A stretch of 64,000 nt of DNA from Arcicella sp034931005 (GTDB lineage: Bacteria > Bacteroidota > Bacteroidia > Cytophagales > Spirosomataceae). The notes under the pieces were generated by a model. That model did not search any database and was not told the DNA's origin. It worked only from the letters and a program-made list of their open reading frames with translations. The translations under genes were made by a program, and so were the position numbers. Numbering within the stretch: the first letter of the stretch is position 1; each line of letters opens with the position of its first letter. Positions 8,957 through 15,578 of the stretch are shown here, piece after piece. The DNA is taken from positions 1 to 64,000 of the forward strand of contig NZ_JAYGIN010000031.1 of assembly GCF_034931005.1 (NCBI RefSeq). The letters run 5' to 3'.

Positions 8957-10425
8957 AAAATTATTTAGTTATTACACTTGGCACGAGAGAAATTCAGCTA
9001 CCTGTAAATAAGATAGAAGAAAATAGTTTTGAAGTGATTGAAGAAAAAGGAGAGAGATTTTCCAAGTTCTTTGTTCAACGTATCAATGATTCATCTATTA
9101 GGTTTGAAGTAAGGCAACCAAGTAAGGAGTTTCCTGATTATTACACTATTTCACCAAGAACAACAGGAAAGGTAATTGACGAGTATTATGCTTTATTTCA
9201 ACCAATTATTGATTTTCCGATTATAAGACCAGCAATTGAATACCTAAAACAAAAAAATGTATCACTTGATGTAATAATGCTTGTTTATACTGACCAAGAA
9301 GAAGCATTTAAAAGCGGAAGGGTAAAGTTTCAAAACAAAGAAAATGATTCGGTTTACTATGCCGATATAATTTCTAAATTAATCAAAGAAGATAGTTTCT
9401 TTATAAATACTGAAATTGACCAATTTGCAATTACAGATAATGTTACAGATTTAGGTTATCAGTATGATGATTTTAAAAGAATAAATCACCTTTTACTATA
9501 TTCAGAACAGGTAAAACAAGTTTTTTTATATCCACAAGGAGGTATTGACCAAATTAACCAAGCCCTTATCTTACGTTTGATTGAAACCTTTAAGGGAAAA
9601 GTAAAGCAACTTCAAAAAGCAGAAGGAGTTGATTTTAAAGAATTAGATTTCCCTTCCAAGTTTTTGAGTAGTTTAAACAAGCAAAAGATTCTAAAGCATT
9701 TGGCTGATTATGATTTTGGACTTATTGATTCGGAATTAACAGATAATCCGATTATCAAACACATTTCAACTTACACAAAAAATCGATTAGAATTAAAACA
9801 TGATAGTTTAAAGAATTCTTTTGATAATCTTATTGGAAGGAGTGAAATAAGTAATCAACTAAAGAACATATTGCAAATCCCAACTTCTAAAAATGAAAAA
9901 CTAAAAGATTTATACTTGTCTGCAAAAATTTCTTGTCACCAAAAAAAGTATGGTGATTTTTTATGGCGAATTTTTACACTAAATGAAAATTTATTTAGAA
10001 TAAAAGTAGAAAAATTTCTTGATACCAGAACTGAAAAGTACAGAAATGTAGCATTAGGACAGAGCGATTTAAATCAAGCATGGATTGATAAGTTAAATAG
10101 AGTTAACCCTACAATTGTAGAGAAACTTAAAGAAAAAGGTATTTGGTTAAATAATCCAAGTAGAAAAGCATTTTACGTAATATTACAAGTGCTTGACCCT
10201 ACTTCATCCGATTATCAAAAAATTGGTGATAAACTTGAATTATTATCTGAAAAAAGAAATAAGTTAGCTCATGGTTTAGAAGCAGTTGATAGATACCAAA
10301 TTAATTTAATTTTAGGTATTGAATATAAAATAGAAGGTCTCTTATCTGACCTCGATAAAATCTTCGATGTTCAAGGTTTTGGAATTTATGACGTGATAAG
10401 AAAAGAAATTGAAGATTTACTCTAA
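8953..10425 (+). CDS. csm6: Csm6-like CARF-HEPN ribonuclease
   Basis: This 490-residue protein has an N-terminal CARF-type sensor (YLVITLGTRE at residues 4-13; YPQGGIDQIN at about 197-206) predicted to bind cyclic oligoadenylate made by Cas10. The C-terminal HEPN domain carries the R-X4-H ribonuclease motif RNKLAHG (R435, H440). Activation would cause non-specific RNA cleavage during a type III response. The start overlaps the ATPase stop by four bases, and a strong bidirectional terminator (10441-10483) follows the gene. Confidence 0.88.
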   Translation: MKNYLVITLGTREIQLPVNKIEENSFEVIEEKGERFSKFFVQRINDSSIRFEVRQPSKEFPDYYTISPRTTGKVIDEYYALFQPIIDFPIIRPAIEYLKQKNVSLDVIMLVYTDQEEAFKSGRVKFQNKENDSVYYADIISKLIKEDSFFINTEIDQFAITDNVTDLGYQYDDFKRINHLLLYSEQVKQVFLYPQGGIDQINQALILRLIETFKGKVKQLQKAEGVDFKELDFPSKFLSSLNKQKILKHLADYDFGLIDSELTDNPIIKHISTYTKNRLELKHDSLKNSFDNLIGRSEISNQLKNILQIPTSKNEKLKDLYLSAKISCHQKKYGDFLWRIFTLNENLFRIKVEKFLDTRTEKYRNVALGQSDLNQAWIDKLNRVNPTIVEKLKEKGIWLNNPSRKAFYVILQVLDPTSSDYQKIGDKLELLSEKRNKLAHGLEAVDRYQINLILGIEYKIEGLLSDLDKIFDVQGFGIYDVIRKEIEDLL

Positions 10426-10440
10426 AGACCGCCCTTATCT

Positions 10441-10483
10441 TTTCATGTATATTTAGGAATACAATTCCTAAATATACATGAAA
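10441..10483. terminator. bidirectional hairpin terminator between csm6 and the WYL gene
   Basis: A perfect 20-bp stem (arms 10441-10460 and 10464-10483, starting TTTCATGTATATTTAGG) closes on a 3-base loop ACA. It lies between the convergent csm6 and WYL genes, ending one base before the WYL stop codon complement. The AT-rich arms supply U-tracts on both strands. Confidence 0.75.
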
Positions 10484-10484
10484 C

Positions 10485-11456
10485 TCACTCATATATTTTC
10501 ATCATCCCCAATACATTTTCAACAATCTCCTCCCTTAAACTTACAGGCTCTAAAACTTCTGCATCTTTGCCAAATTCCAGTATTTTGGCTATTAATTCGT
10601 TATTTATTCTCAAACGATATTCAAATATTTTATAGTTTTCTGTACTTTCTACTTCCTTCTGGCTGTGATGTAAAGGTTTGGTACTTATGTAATTAGCTCT
10701 TTTTGACTCAACTTTAATTTTCACTGTTTCCAATTGGGCATACGTATCTGTTCTGTGATTGTATAAATAGGTAAAACCAATAATATCATTCAAAAAAGCT
10801 AAATCCTTCGCTTTGGCTTTTTTGAACATAAATTCCGATTTGGTGATACTTACAATTCTATCTAATGCCAGATTATAGATTTTCTCTTTCTTATGCTCGT
10901 ATCCATAGATATGCCAACGGTTATGATACTCTTTAAGAAGATAGGGACTTATGGTGTATTCACGCAATTCCTTTCCAAAATCTTGATATTTTATTTTAAG
11001 ACATTCTTTGTTTTTAACCGATTCATATAGTTCATTTATTCTTTTTAATCCACTATAATCATTATTTGATTCAAATTGTACAATGTGTTCTTTGGTAGTA
11101 TTTGGAATACGTTCTTTTAATTTAAGCCAAATGTCTTCTAAACCATTAAAGGCAGGAAATTCGGCAAATTGCTGTAAGAGGGTTTGTAATTCTTCTGCAA
11201 ATTTTGAATCATCTACATTAAATCTTTTTAAAAAAGAGTATGGTTTAGTGTAAGAATATTTTCCCTTTTCAGGCTTAATTGGAGCTCTATAAGAATCCTC
11301 TAAATCATGAAGGTCATTGAAAATTGTTTTTTTTGTAACTTTTATCCCGTTGTGTAAATAGCTTTTCTCTATATCTGTCCAGCCAACTGGAGTACCTTTT
11401 GCCAATAGATTGTGTAATATTTCTAATCTATTAAATTGATTCTTTGTTTTTGCCAT
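10485..11456 (-). CDS. WYL-domain transcriptional regulator of the CRISPR locus
   Basis: This 323-residue protein has an N-terminal winged-HTH-like region (residues about 5-60, NRLEILHNLLAKG through TKKTIFNDLHDLE) and a WYL domain at about 140-235 (LKIKYQDFGKELREY, TISPYLLKEYHNRWHIYGYE). WYL domains bind ligands such as nucleic acids and often regulate CRISPR and other defence loci. The gene sits between the effector operon and the adaptation operon, transcribed leftward. Its own start lies 11 bp from a TAGTGTAA-type dyad (11467-11487), so autoregulation is likely. Whether it represses or activates cannot be read from sequence. Confidence 0.88.
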   Translation of the reverse strand: MAKTKNQFNRLEILHNLLAKGTPVGWTDIEKSYLHNGIKVTKKTIFNDLHDLEDSYRAPIKPEKGKYSYTKPYSFLKRFNVDDSKFAEELQTLLQQFAEFPAFNGLEDIWLKLKERIPNTTKEHIVQFESNNDYSGLKRINELYESVKNKECLKIKYQDFGKELREYTISPYLLKEYHNRWHIYGYEHKKEKIYNLALDRIVSITKSEFMFKKAKAKDLAFLNDIIGFTYLYNHRTDTYAQLETVKIKVESKRANYISTKPLHHSQKEVESTENYKIFEYRLRINNELIAKILEFGKDAEVLEPVSLREEIVENVLGMMKIYE

Positions 11457-11466
11457 TTTATTGAAA

Positions 11467-11503
11467 TTGTGTAATTATATTACACTAATATACACCAATT
11501 TTG
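11467..11503. promoter_or_regulatory. divergent operator/promoter between WYL gene and helicase
   Basis: Dyad TTGTGTAA (11467-11474), 5-bp spacer, TTACACTA (11480-11487), followed after 8 bp by CAATTTTG (11496-11503), a 5-of-6 match to the -7 box for the rightward helicase operon. On the minus strand TATATTAG (11492-11485) is a plausible -7 box for the WYL gene and overlaps the dyad. One bound regulator could control both directions. Geometry is identical to 854-890 and 13896-13932. Confidence 0.65.
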
Positions 11504-11530
11504 TATCCGAAACAAGAAAACAAATCTTTA

Positions 11531-11569
11531 ACATAACCCCCTACCATCTTCAATACAACACAAAACATT
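11531..11569 (+). repeat. adaptation-gene leader element, copy A (helicase)
   Basis: This 39-nt stretch (ACATAACCCCCTACC then ATCTTCAATAC and onward) matches copy D at 15540-15578 in 32 of 39 positions. From TAA at 11534-11536 it reads in frame with the helicase as PPTIFNTTQNI. Several differences from copy D fall at third codon positions, as expected if the peptide is translated. There is no ATG, GTG or TTG in this frame until 11630. Confidence 0.6.
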
Positions 11570-12910
11570 ACTTCATTTCTTCCTTTTGTTCCAACTACTG
11601 AACAAGTTGTTATTCTTGAAAAAATCAAGATGTTCTTGACCGATGAGCAGGACTTTCTAATTGTGAAAGGTGCGGCTGGCACAGGAAAAACGTCTATTAT
11701 GAAGGCGGTTGCTGATTTTTTAAATCAAGAAAGTATTGGTTTTGAATTATTAGCACCGACTGGTCGTGCTGCCAAAAATATTGCTTCAAAAGCTGGTTTT
11801 CAGGCTGAAACCATTCATGCTCATGTGTATATTCCTGAAACTAATGAAGATGAAGCCAAAGTCCGTTTCTTACGGAAGACTAATAAATTTTCGGAACTGA
11901 GAGTTTATATCATTGATGAGAGTTCAATGATTAGCAACTTAGTGAGTAATTCTCAGGAGTTTGAATCAGACACACCTATGCTCTCAGATTTGATTGCTTT
12001 TATCAAACAGGGGAATAAATCCAATAAAATTATTTTTGTTGGAGATGACTGTCAGTTGCCTCCTGTGGGTTATAAAGCTCATCAACAATCGCCAGCCCTG
12101 GACTTGTCTTATCTACAAAAGACTTTTCAATTACAGGGTAACATGATTCGATTGTCGAGAGTTATGCGTCAGTCTGAGGGTTCTTATATATTAGATGCTG
12201 CTTATGAACTTCGTTCTTTCATTGAAAAAGAACAGGCTTATACTGCCAATATTGGCAGAGCCATGTACAATCCAAATCACGTCACGGATTTATACTTGCA
12301 AAGGTATGATATAAATAATCCTGAGAATGTTTCCATTATAGCCTACTCGAATGATTACATTGACAGGTGTAATAAAATGGTACGTGAAAAATTAGGATTA
12401 AGAGGTTTATTAGCAAAAAATGATTTAGTTGTGCTTAATCGAAACTATTTTGGAAAAGACTTTACGTATATTCCAAGCGGTGAGGTTGCTAAAGTGGTTG
12501 CTACGGGTTCAGTACGCACCGTTGCCGAATTGAGATTTATGGAGGTAGAATTGGCTCTTTTTAATAAAGGAGATGAGGCATTTACGGTATCAACAAAAAT
12601 TATGTTGGACGCTTTAGAGAATCCTAAATTGGTTACGCACGACAAGAAAAAGGCTCTTTTTGCATCAGCCAATAAGAATAACCCTGCTTATCGAAGTTCT
12701 AAAAATATTTGTGATGATGAATTTTTATCGGCAATGCAAGTAAATTATGCTCACGCCTTTAATTGCCACAAAGCACAAGGGAGCGAATGGAATACCATTT
12801 TACTCAATTCTTGGATGCCTGACACTGACCAGCGTTTTCTTTACACTGGCATTACACGTGCTAAGAATGAATTATTCACTAACAATGCTCATACATTTAA
12901 AAGAGCTTAA
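11546..12910 (+). CDS. SF1B (RecD2/Pif1-like) helicase of the CRISPR adaptation module
   Basis: ATP-dependent DNA helicase. Walker A is VKGAAGTGKTS, Walker B-type motif VYIIDESSM, motif III FVGDDCQLPPVG, and the C-terminal UvrD_C_2 motifs HAFNCHKAQGSEWN and LYTGITRAKNEL. The first conventional start (ATG 11630) lies only about 13 codons before Walker A and drops family-like residues TTEQVVILEKIK that precede it in frame. I therefore extend the frame to the ATC at 11546; the real start codon is uncertain (non-AUG). The stop TAA at 12908-12910 is in the same frame as the cas1 leader. Position before cas1 suggests processing or unwinding of DNA during spacer capture. Confidence 0.85.
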   Translation: MFNTTQNITSFLPFVPTTEQVVILEKIKMFLTDEQDFLIVKGAAGTGKTSIMKAVADFLNQESIGFELLAPTGRAAKNIASKAGFQAETIHAHVYIPETNEDEAKVRFLRKTNKFSELRVYIIDESSMISNLVSNSQEFESDTPMLSDLIAFIKQGNKSNKIIFVGDDCQLPPVGYKAHQQSPALDLSYLQKTFQLQGNMIRLSRVMRQSEGSYILDAAYELRSFIEKEQAYTANIGRAMYNPNHVTDLYLQRYDINNPENVSIIAYSNDYIDRCNKMVREKLGLRGLLAKNDLVVLNRNYFGKDFTYIPSGEVAKVVATGSVRTVAELRFMEVELALFNKGDEAFTVSTKIMLDALENPKLVTHDKKKALFASANKNNPAYRSSKNICDDEFLSAMQVNYAHAFNCHKAQGSEWNTILLNSWMPDTDQRFLYTGITRAKNELFTNNAHTFKRA

Positions 12911-12943
12911 CCCCAAAAAATCTTCAAGACAACTCAACTGATT
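12908..12943 (+). repeat. adaptation-gene leader element, copy B (cas1)
   Basis: TAACCCCAAAAAATCTTCAA and onward starts with the helicase stop codon and reads in frame into Cas1 as PQKIFKTTQ then LIINQRG. It shares ATCTTCAA-ACAACTCAA with copy A. It replaces the place where a methionine would normally precede QLIINQ in Cas1. Confidence 0.45.
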
Positions 12944-13897
12944 ATCAACCAAAGAGGTAGTAGCCTTAGTGTTAAAAATGGGCGTTATTGTATTCGTTCT
13001 GGTGAAAATGTGGCATTTGTGTCGGTACATGAGGTAAAAGTTATTCACCTTCATTCGGCTACTAAACTTTCATTTGAGGTAGTACAGACTGCTTTAGACC
13101 ATCATACAGATGTGCTATTTGTTAACCGAAAGGGGCATCCGATTGGACGATTATGGGGAAATACTTTCGGTTCAATTTCAACAATTCGTAAAAATCAGTT
13201 GAAGTTTTCTCAAAGCTCGGCTGGTGTGGAATGGGTACGAACAGTTTTAAAGCAAAAAGCTGAAAATCAAAGCAATGTACTTGAATTATTATCTTTACTA
13301 TCAGAAATTCCTATTGATATTTTGTTACAAAAAATAAACAGATATGCTGAAAAGTTTGTCAATTTTAAGCATGAAGATTTTTCTGAAACATTTGCCTCTT
13401 TTAGAGGATTTGAAGGAAGTTGCTCGAAGTATTATTTTGAGGGGATAAAACTAATTTTACCTCAAAAATATCGTTTTGAAAGGCGTTCGCAACACCCTGC
13501 ATTGGATATGTTTAATTGTTTATTGAACTATGGCTACGGAATGCTATATGCTCATTGCGAATCGGCTTTGATTAGAGCTGGAATTGACCCAGCCATTGGC
13601 GTTATGCACCGTGATGAATATAATCGTCCTGTTTTGGTGTATGATTTTATCGAAAAATTTAGACATTGGATTGATTATGTGGTGTGTCATTTGTGTTTAC
13701 AAGAAGTAATTTTTGAGGAGTTTTTTGATGTTGAAAATCAACAATTTTGGTTGAATACTTATGGCAAAAGAATATTGATTCAAAGTATCAATGAGTATTT
13801 AGAAGAACTAATAAATTTGGAAGGATTGAGCAGAAGCCGCTTAAATCATCTCGAATTGGAAGCTCAACGTTTAGCCTCTATGTTGAAAAAAATATAA
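12938..13897 (+). CDS. cas1: Cas1 spacer integrase
   Basis: Cas1 integrates new spacers with Cas2. The beta-rich N-domain (LIINQRGSSLSVKNGRYCIRSG, then DVLFVNRKGHPIGRLW) and the helical catalytic domain are visible. Conserved acidic and histidine residues are in FRGFEGSCSKYYF (Glu), IGVMHRDEYNRP (His) and LVYDFIEKFR (Asp/Glu). No reverse transcriptase or Cas6 domain is fused. No ATG/GTG/TTG occurs in frame before GTG 13010, although homology clearly begins about 24 codons earlier. I place the start at CTG 12938, with ATC 12920 or ATT 12941 as alternatives. It follows the helicase with no gap. Confidence 0.9.
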   Translation: MIINQRGSSLSVKNGRYCIRSGENVAFVSVHEVKVIHLHSATKLSFEVVQTALDHHTDVLFVNRKGHPIGRLWGNTFGSISTIRKNQLKFSQSSAGVEWVRTVLKQKAENQSNVLELLSLLSEIPIDILLQKINRYAEKFVNFKHEDFSETFASFRGFEGSCSKYYFEGIKLILPQKYRFERRSQHPALDMFNCLLNYGYGMLYAHCESALIRAGIDPAIGVMHRDEYNRPVLVYDFIEKFRHWIDYVVCHLCLQEVIFEEFFDVENQQFWLNTYGKRILIQSINEYLEELINLEGLSRSRLNHLELEAQRLASMLKKI

Positions 13898-13932
13898 GTG
13901 AAAATAGATTACACTTTATTGCTTTAAGTTTG
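13896..13932 (+). promoter_or_regulatory. internal operator/promoter before the primase-polymerase gene
   Basis: AAGTGAAA (13896-13903), 5-bp spacer, TTACACTT (13909-13916) form a dyad with 7 of 8 matching positions. Exactly 8 bp later comes TAAGTTTG (13925-13932), a perfect -7 box. The arrangement copies 854-890 and 11467-11503. It implies that the apparent TTG start at 13930 is promoter DNA, not a start codon. Confidence 0.6.
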
Positions 13933-15024
13933 TCATATCAAATCACATTTAAACCGATATATACCTTCAATACTACTCCACAACTTTCTTTAGGCTTTGC
14001 CATTACATCTGCTTCTGAGACTCTTCAGAGAGTAACTATTGAAGACGTTGTTGCTTTAATTTCAGGGCAAAAACCATCTTCATTAGCTCAGGAAGTGGCT
14101 CGTTTGCAGAAACTACGTAATATTGATAAGACTGCATACAGAGCTTTAAAAACTCGCCTTCCTTATATTGTAGGGGGGATTTTTCAACAAGACTGCCGTA
14201 GAATTGACAATATTAATGCTGTCAACTTTATTATTTTGGACATTGACCATTTGACAGATTTTGATGGTTCAATTCCAGAGGCTATCAAGGCTGATGATAG
14301 TGTGTTGATGGCTTTTATTTCACCAAGTGGCGAAGGTATTAAAGTAATTTTTAGATTATCAGAACCTCTTGTGTCTGCTCAGGGGTTTCAGATTGCGTAT
14401 CGTGACTTTGCAGAGAAGTTTGGGGTAAAAGTGGGTCTTACTGGTTTCATAGACCTAAAAACTTCTGATGTTAGTAGAGCGTGTTTTCTCTCTTATGATA
14501 CCAATGTGTATTATAATCCTTCGGCAGTTGGAATCACTTTAAATATTATGAGTGAAATTTTTGAAGCTACTGGAGCAAGTCATTATACTGAGGAAAATCA
14601 AATAGCTGTGTTGGAAGATAAAAATGTAAACATAGCCAAAGGAGTAATTAATGAAACTGCTTATAAAGCTATTTTAAGGGAAATTAACCCAAATACGCCT
14701 GTTCGTATTGAAAAGGATATTTTTGTTCCGAAAGAAATAACGGAGTTGTTTACTGAGGTTGAAAAACTTTGTACCCAAGTTGGCTTAGAACTTCTTGAAC
14801 AAAAGCCTATTCAATACGGTGTAAAAATCATAGCTAAACAAGGTTACAGAAAAGCAGAGGTGAATGTTTTTTATGGTAAAAAAGGCTATTCTGTGGTAGT
14901 TTCTCCCAAAACAGGAATAGATGATAAGCTAAATCAGTTACTACATCAAACAATTTTTGATTTTCTTTTTCCTAAACCTATCCCCGAGGAAGTCTCGTTG
15001 GTAGGATTTATTTCACCTAACTAA
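13930..15024 (+). CDS. CRISPR-associated primase-polymerase (VirE-N/BT4734-like)
   Basis: The frame encodes up to 364 residues of an archaeo-eukaryotic primase-like fold. Motifs are NFIILDIDHL (DxD metal-binding, about residues 96-105), AFISPSGEGIKVIFRL (about 127-142), and a later SRACFLSYD (about 184-192). The region EVARLQKLRNIDKTAYRALK through LPYIVGGIF is the VirE N-terminal/BT4734 pattern. Relatives encoded beside cas1 in type III loci (CAPP proteins) have primase and polymerase activity and act in spacer acquisition. The TTG at 13930 overlaps a predicted -7 box, so the true start is probably further in, near ACC-TTC-AAT (13963). A short open gap precedes cas2. Confidence 0.82.
   Translation: MSYQITFKPIYTFNTTPQLSLGFAITSASETLQRVTIEDVVALISGQKPSSLAQEVARLQKLRNIDKTAYRALKTRLPYIVGGIFQQDCRRIDNINAVNFIILDIDHLTDFDGSIPEAIKADDSVLMAFISPSGEGIKVIFRLSEPLVSAQGFQIAYRDFAEKFGVKVGLTGFIDLKTSDVSRACFLSYDTNVYYNPSAVGITLNIMSEIFEATGASHYTEENQIAVLEDKNVNIAKGVINETAYKAILREINPNTPVRIEKDIFVPKEITELFTEVEKLCTQVGLELLEQKPIQYGVKIIAKQGYRKAEVNVFYGKKGYSVVVSPKTGIDDKLNQLLHQTIFDFLFPKPIPEEVSLVGFISPN
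13954..13992 (+). repeat. adaptation-gene leader element, copy C (primase-polymerase)
   Basis: CCGATATATACCTTCAATAC and onward reads in frame as PIYTFNTTPQLSL. It shares the exact run CTTCAATACTACTC with copy D (15540-15578). No ATG, GTG or TTG lies nearby in frame except the TTG inside the predicted -7 box. Confidence 0.4.
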
Positions 15025-15030
15025 AAATGT

Positions 15031-15528
15031 ATGCCAAGAAAGAAAAAAACGCTCCCTAAACCAATCACGAAATTGAATGAAGATTGGAAAATGGCAGGAT
15101 TACCTTTTTTACCTGAAAAACAAATTAATGAGCTTGTTGCCCTTGATAAAATTCCAGAGACAATTCCAGAAGGGTTAAAGGGTTTCTTTGATTTTTTTAA
15201 AAATGCTCAAAAACTAAAACGCTCAGAAGATATGTATTGCTTTATTATGTATGACATTGAAAATACTAAAATACGGAATATGATGGCGAAATATCTGATA
15301 CAGAAAGGTTGTATTAGGGTACAAAAGTCAATTTATTTTGCCCGTTTCCATCGAAAACTACAAAAAGAAGTTACCATTACGCTTCGTAAAATGCAGGCTT
15401 GTTACGAAAATCAAGATAGCATTTTGGTATTACCTGTGGGCGAAGATATGCTCAATAGCTTGACTTGCATCGGGAAATCTTTTGAATTTAAAATTATTGC
15501 TGCCCCCAAACATACTTTGTTCTTTTAA
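15031..15528 (+). CDS. cas2: Cas2 with an N-terminal extension
   Basis: The Cas2 core (small ferredoxin-like fold) begins at about residue 67: DMYCFIMYDIENTKIRNMMA, then GCIRVQKSIYFAR, and ends with KIIAAPKHTLFF. At 165 residues it is longer than the usual 85-100 because of about 66 extra N-terminal residues (basic start MPRKKKTLPKPITK, then an acidic/helical stretch). The ATG at 15031 is conventional, unlike the neighbouring adaptation genes. Cas2 dimers bridge Cas1 dimers in the integrase. The extension may dock the primase-polymerase or the TPR protein; that is inference. Confidence 0.88.
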   Translation: MPRKKKTLPKPITKLNEDWKMAGLPFLPEKQINELVALDKIPETIPEGLKGFFDFFKNAQKLKRSEDMYCFIMYDIENTKIRNMMAKYLIQKGCIRVQKSIYFARFHRKLQKEVTITLRKMQACYENQDSILVLPVGEDMLNSLTCIGKSFEFKIIAAPKHTLFF

Positions 15529-15539
15529 AATAAACTTTC

Positions 15540-15578
15540 ACATAATCCCCTACTATCTTCAATACTACTCAAAATGTA
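15540..15578 (+). repeat. adaptation-gene leader element, copy D (TPR-OB gene)
   Basis: ACATAATCCCCTACTATC and onward begins 12 bp after the cas2 stop. From TAA at 15543-15545 it reads in frame as SPTIFNTTQNV into the TPR-OB gene. Differences from copy A include four synonymous third-position changes (ACC/ACT, ACA/ACT twice, AAC/AAT). Confidence 0.6.

Noticed and set aside
12938..15024. Possible reverse transcriptase fused to Cas1 or encoded beside it
   Set aside because: No YxDD-type motif was seen; the neighbouring polymerase-like gene has primase-type DxD instead.
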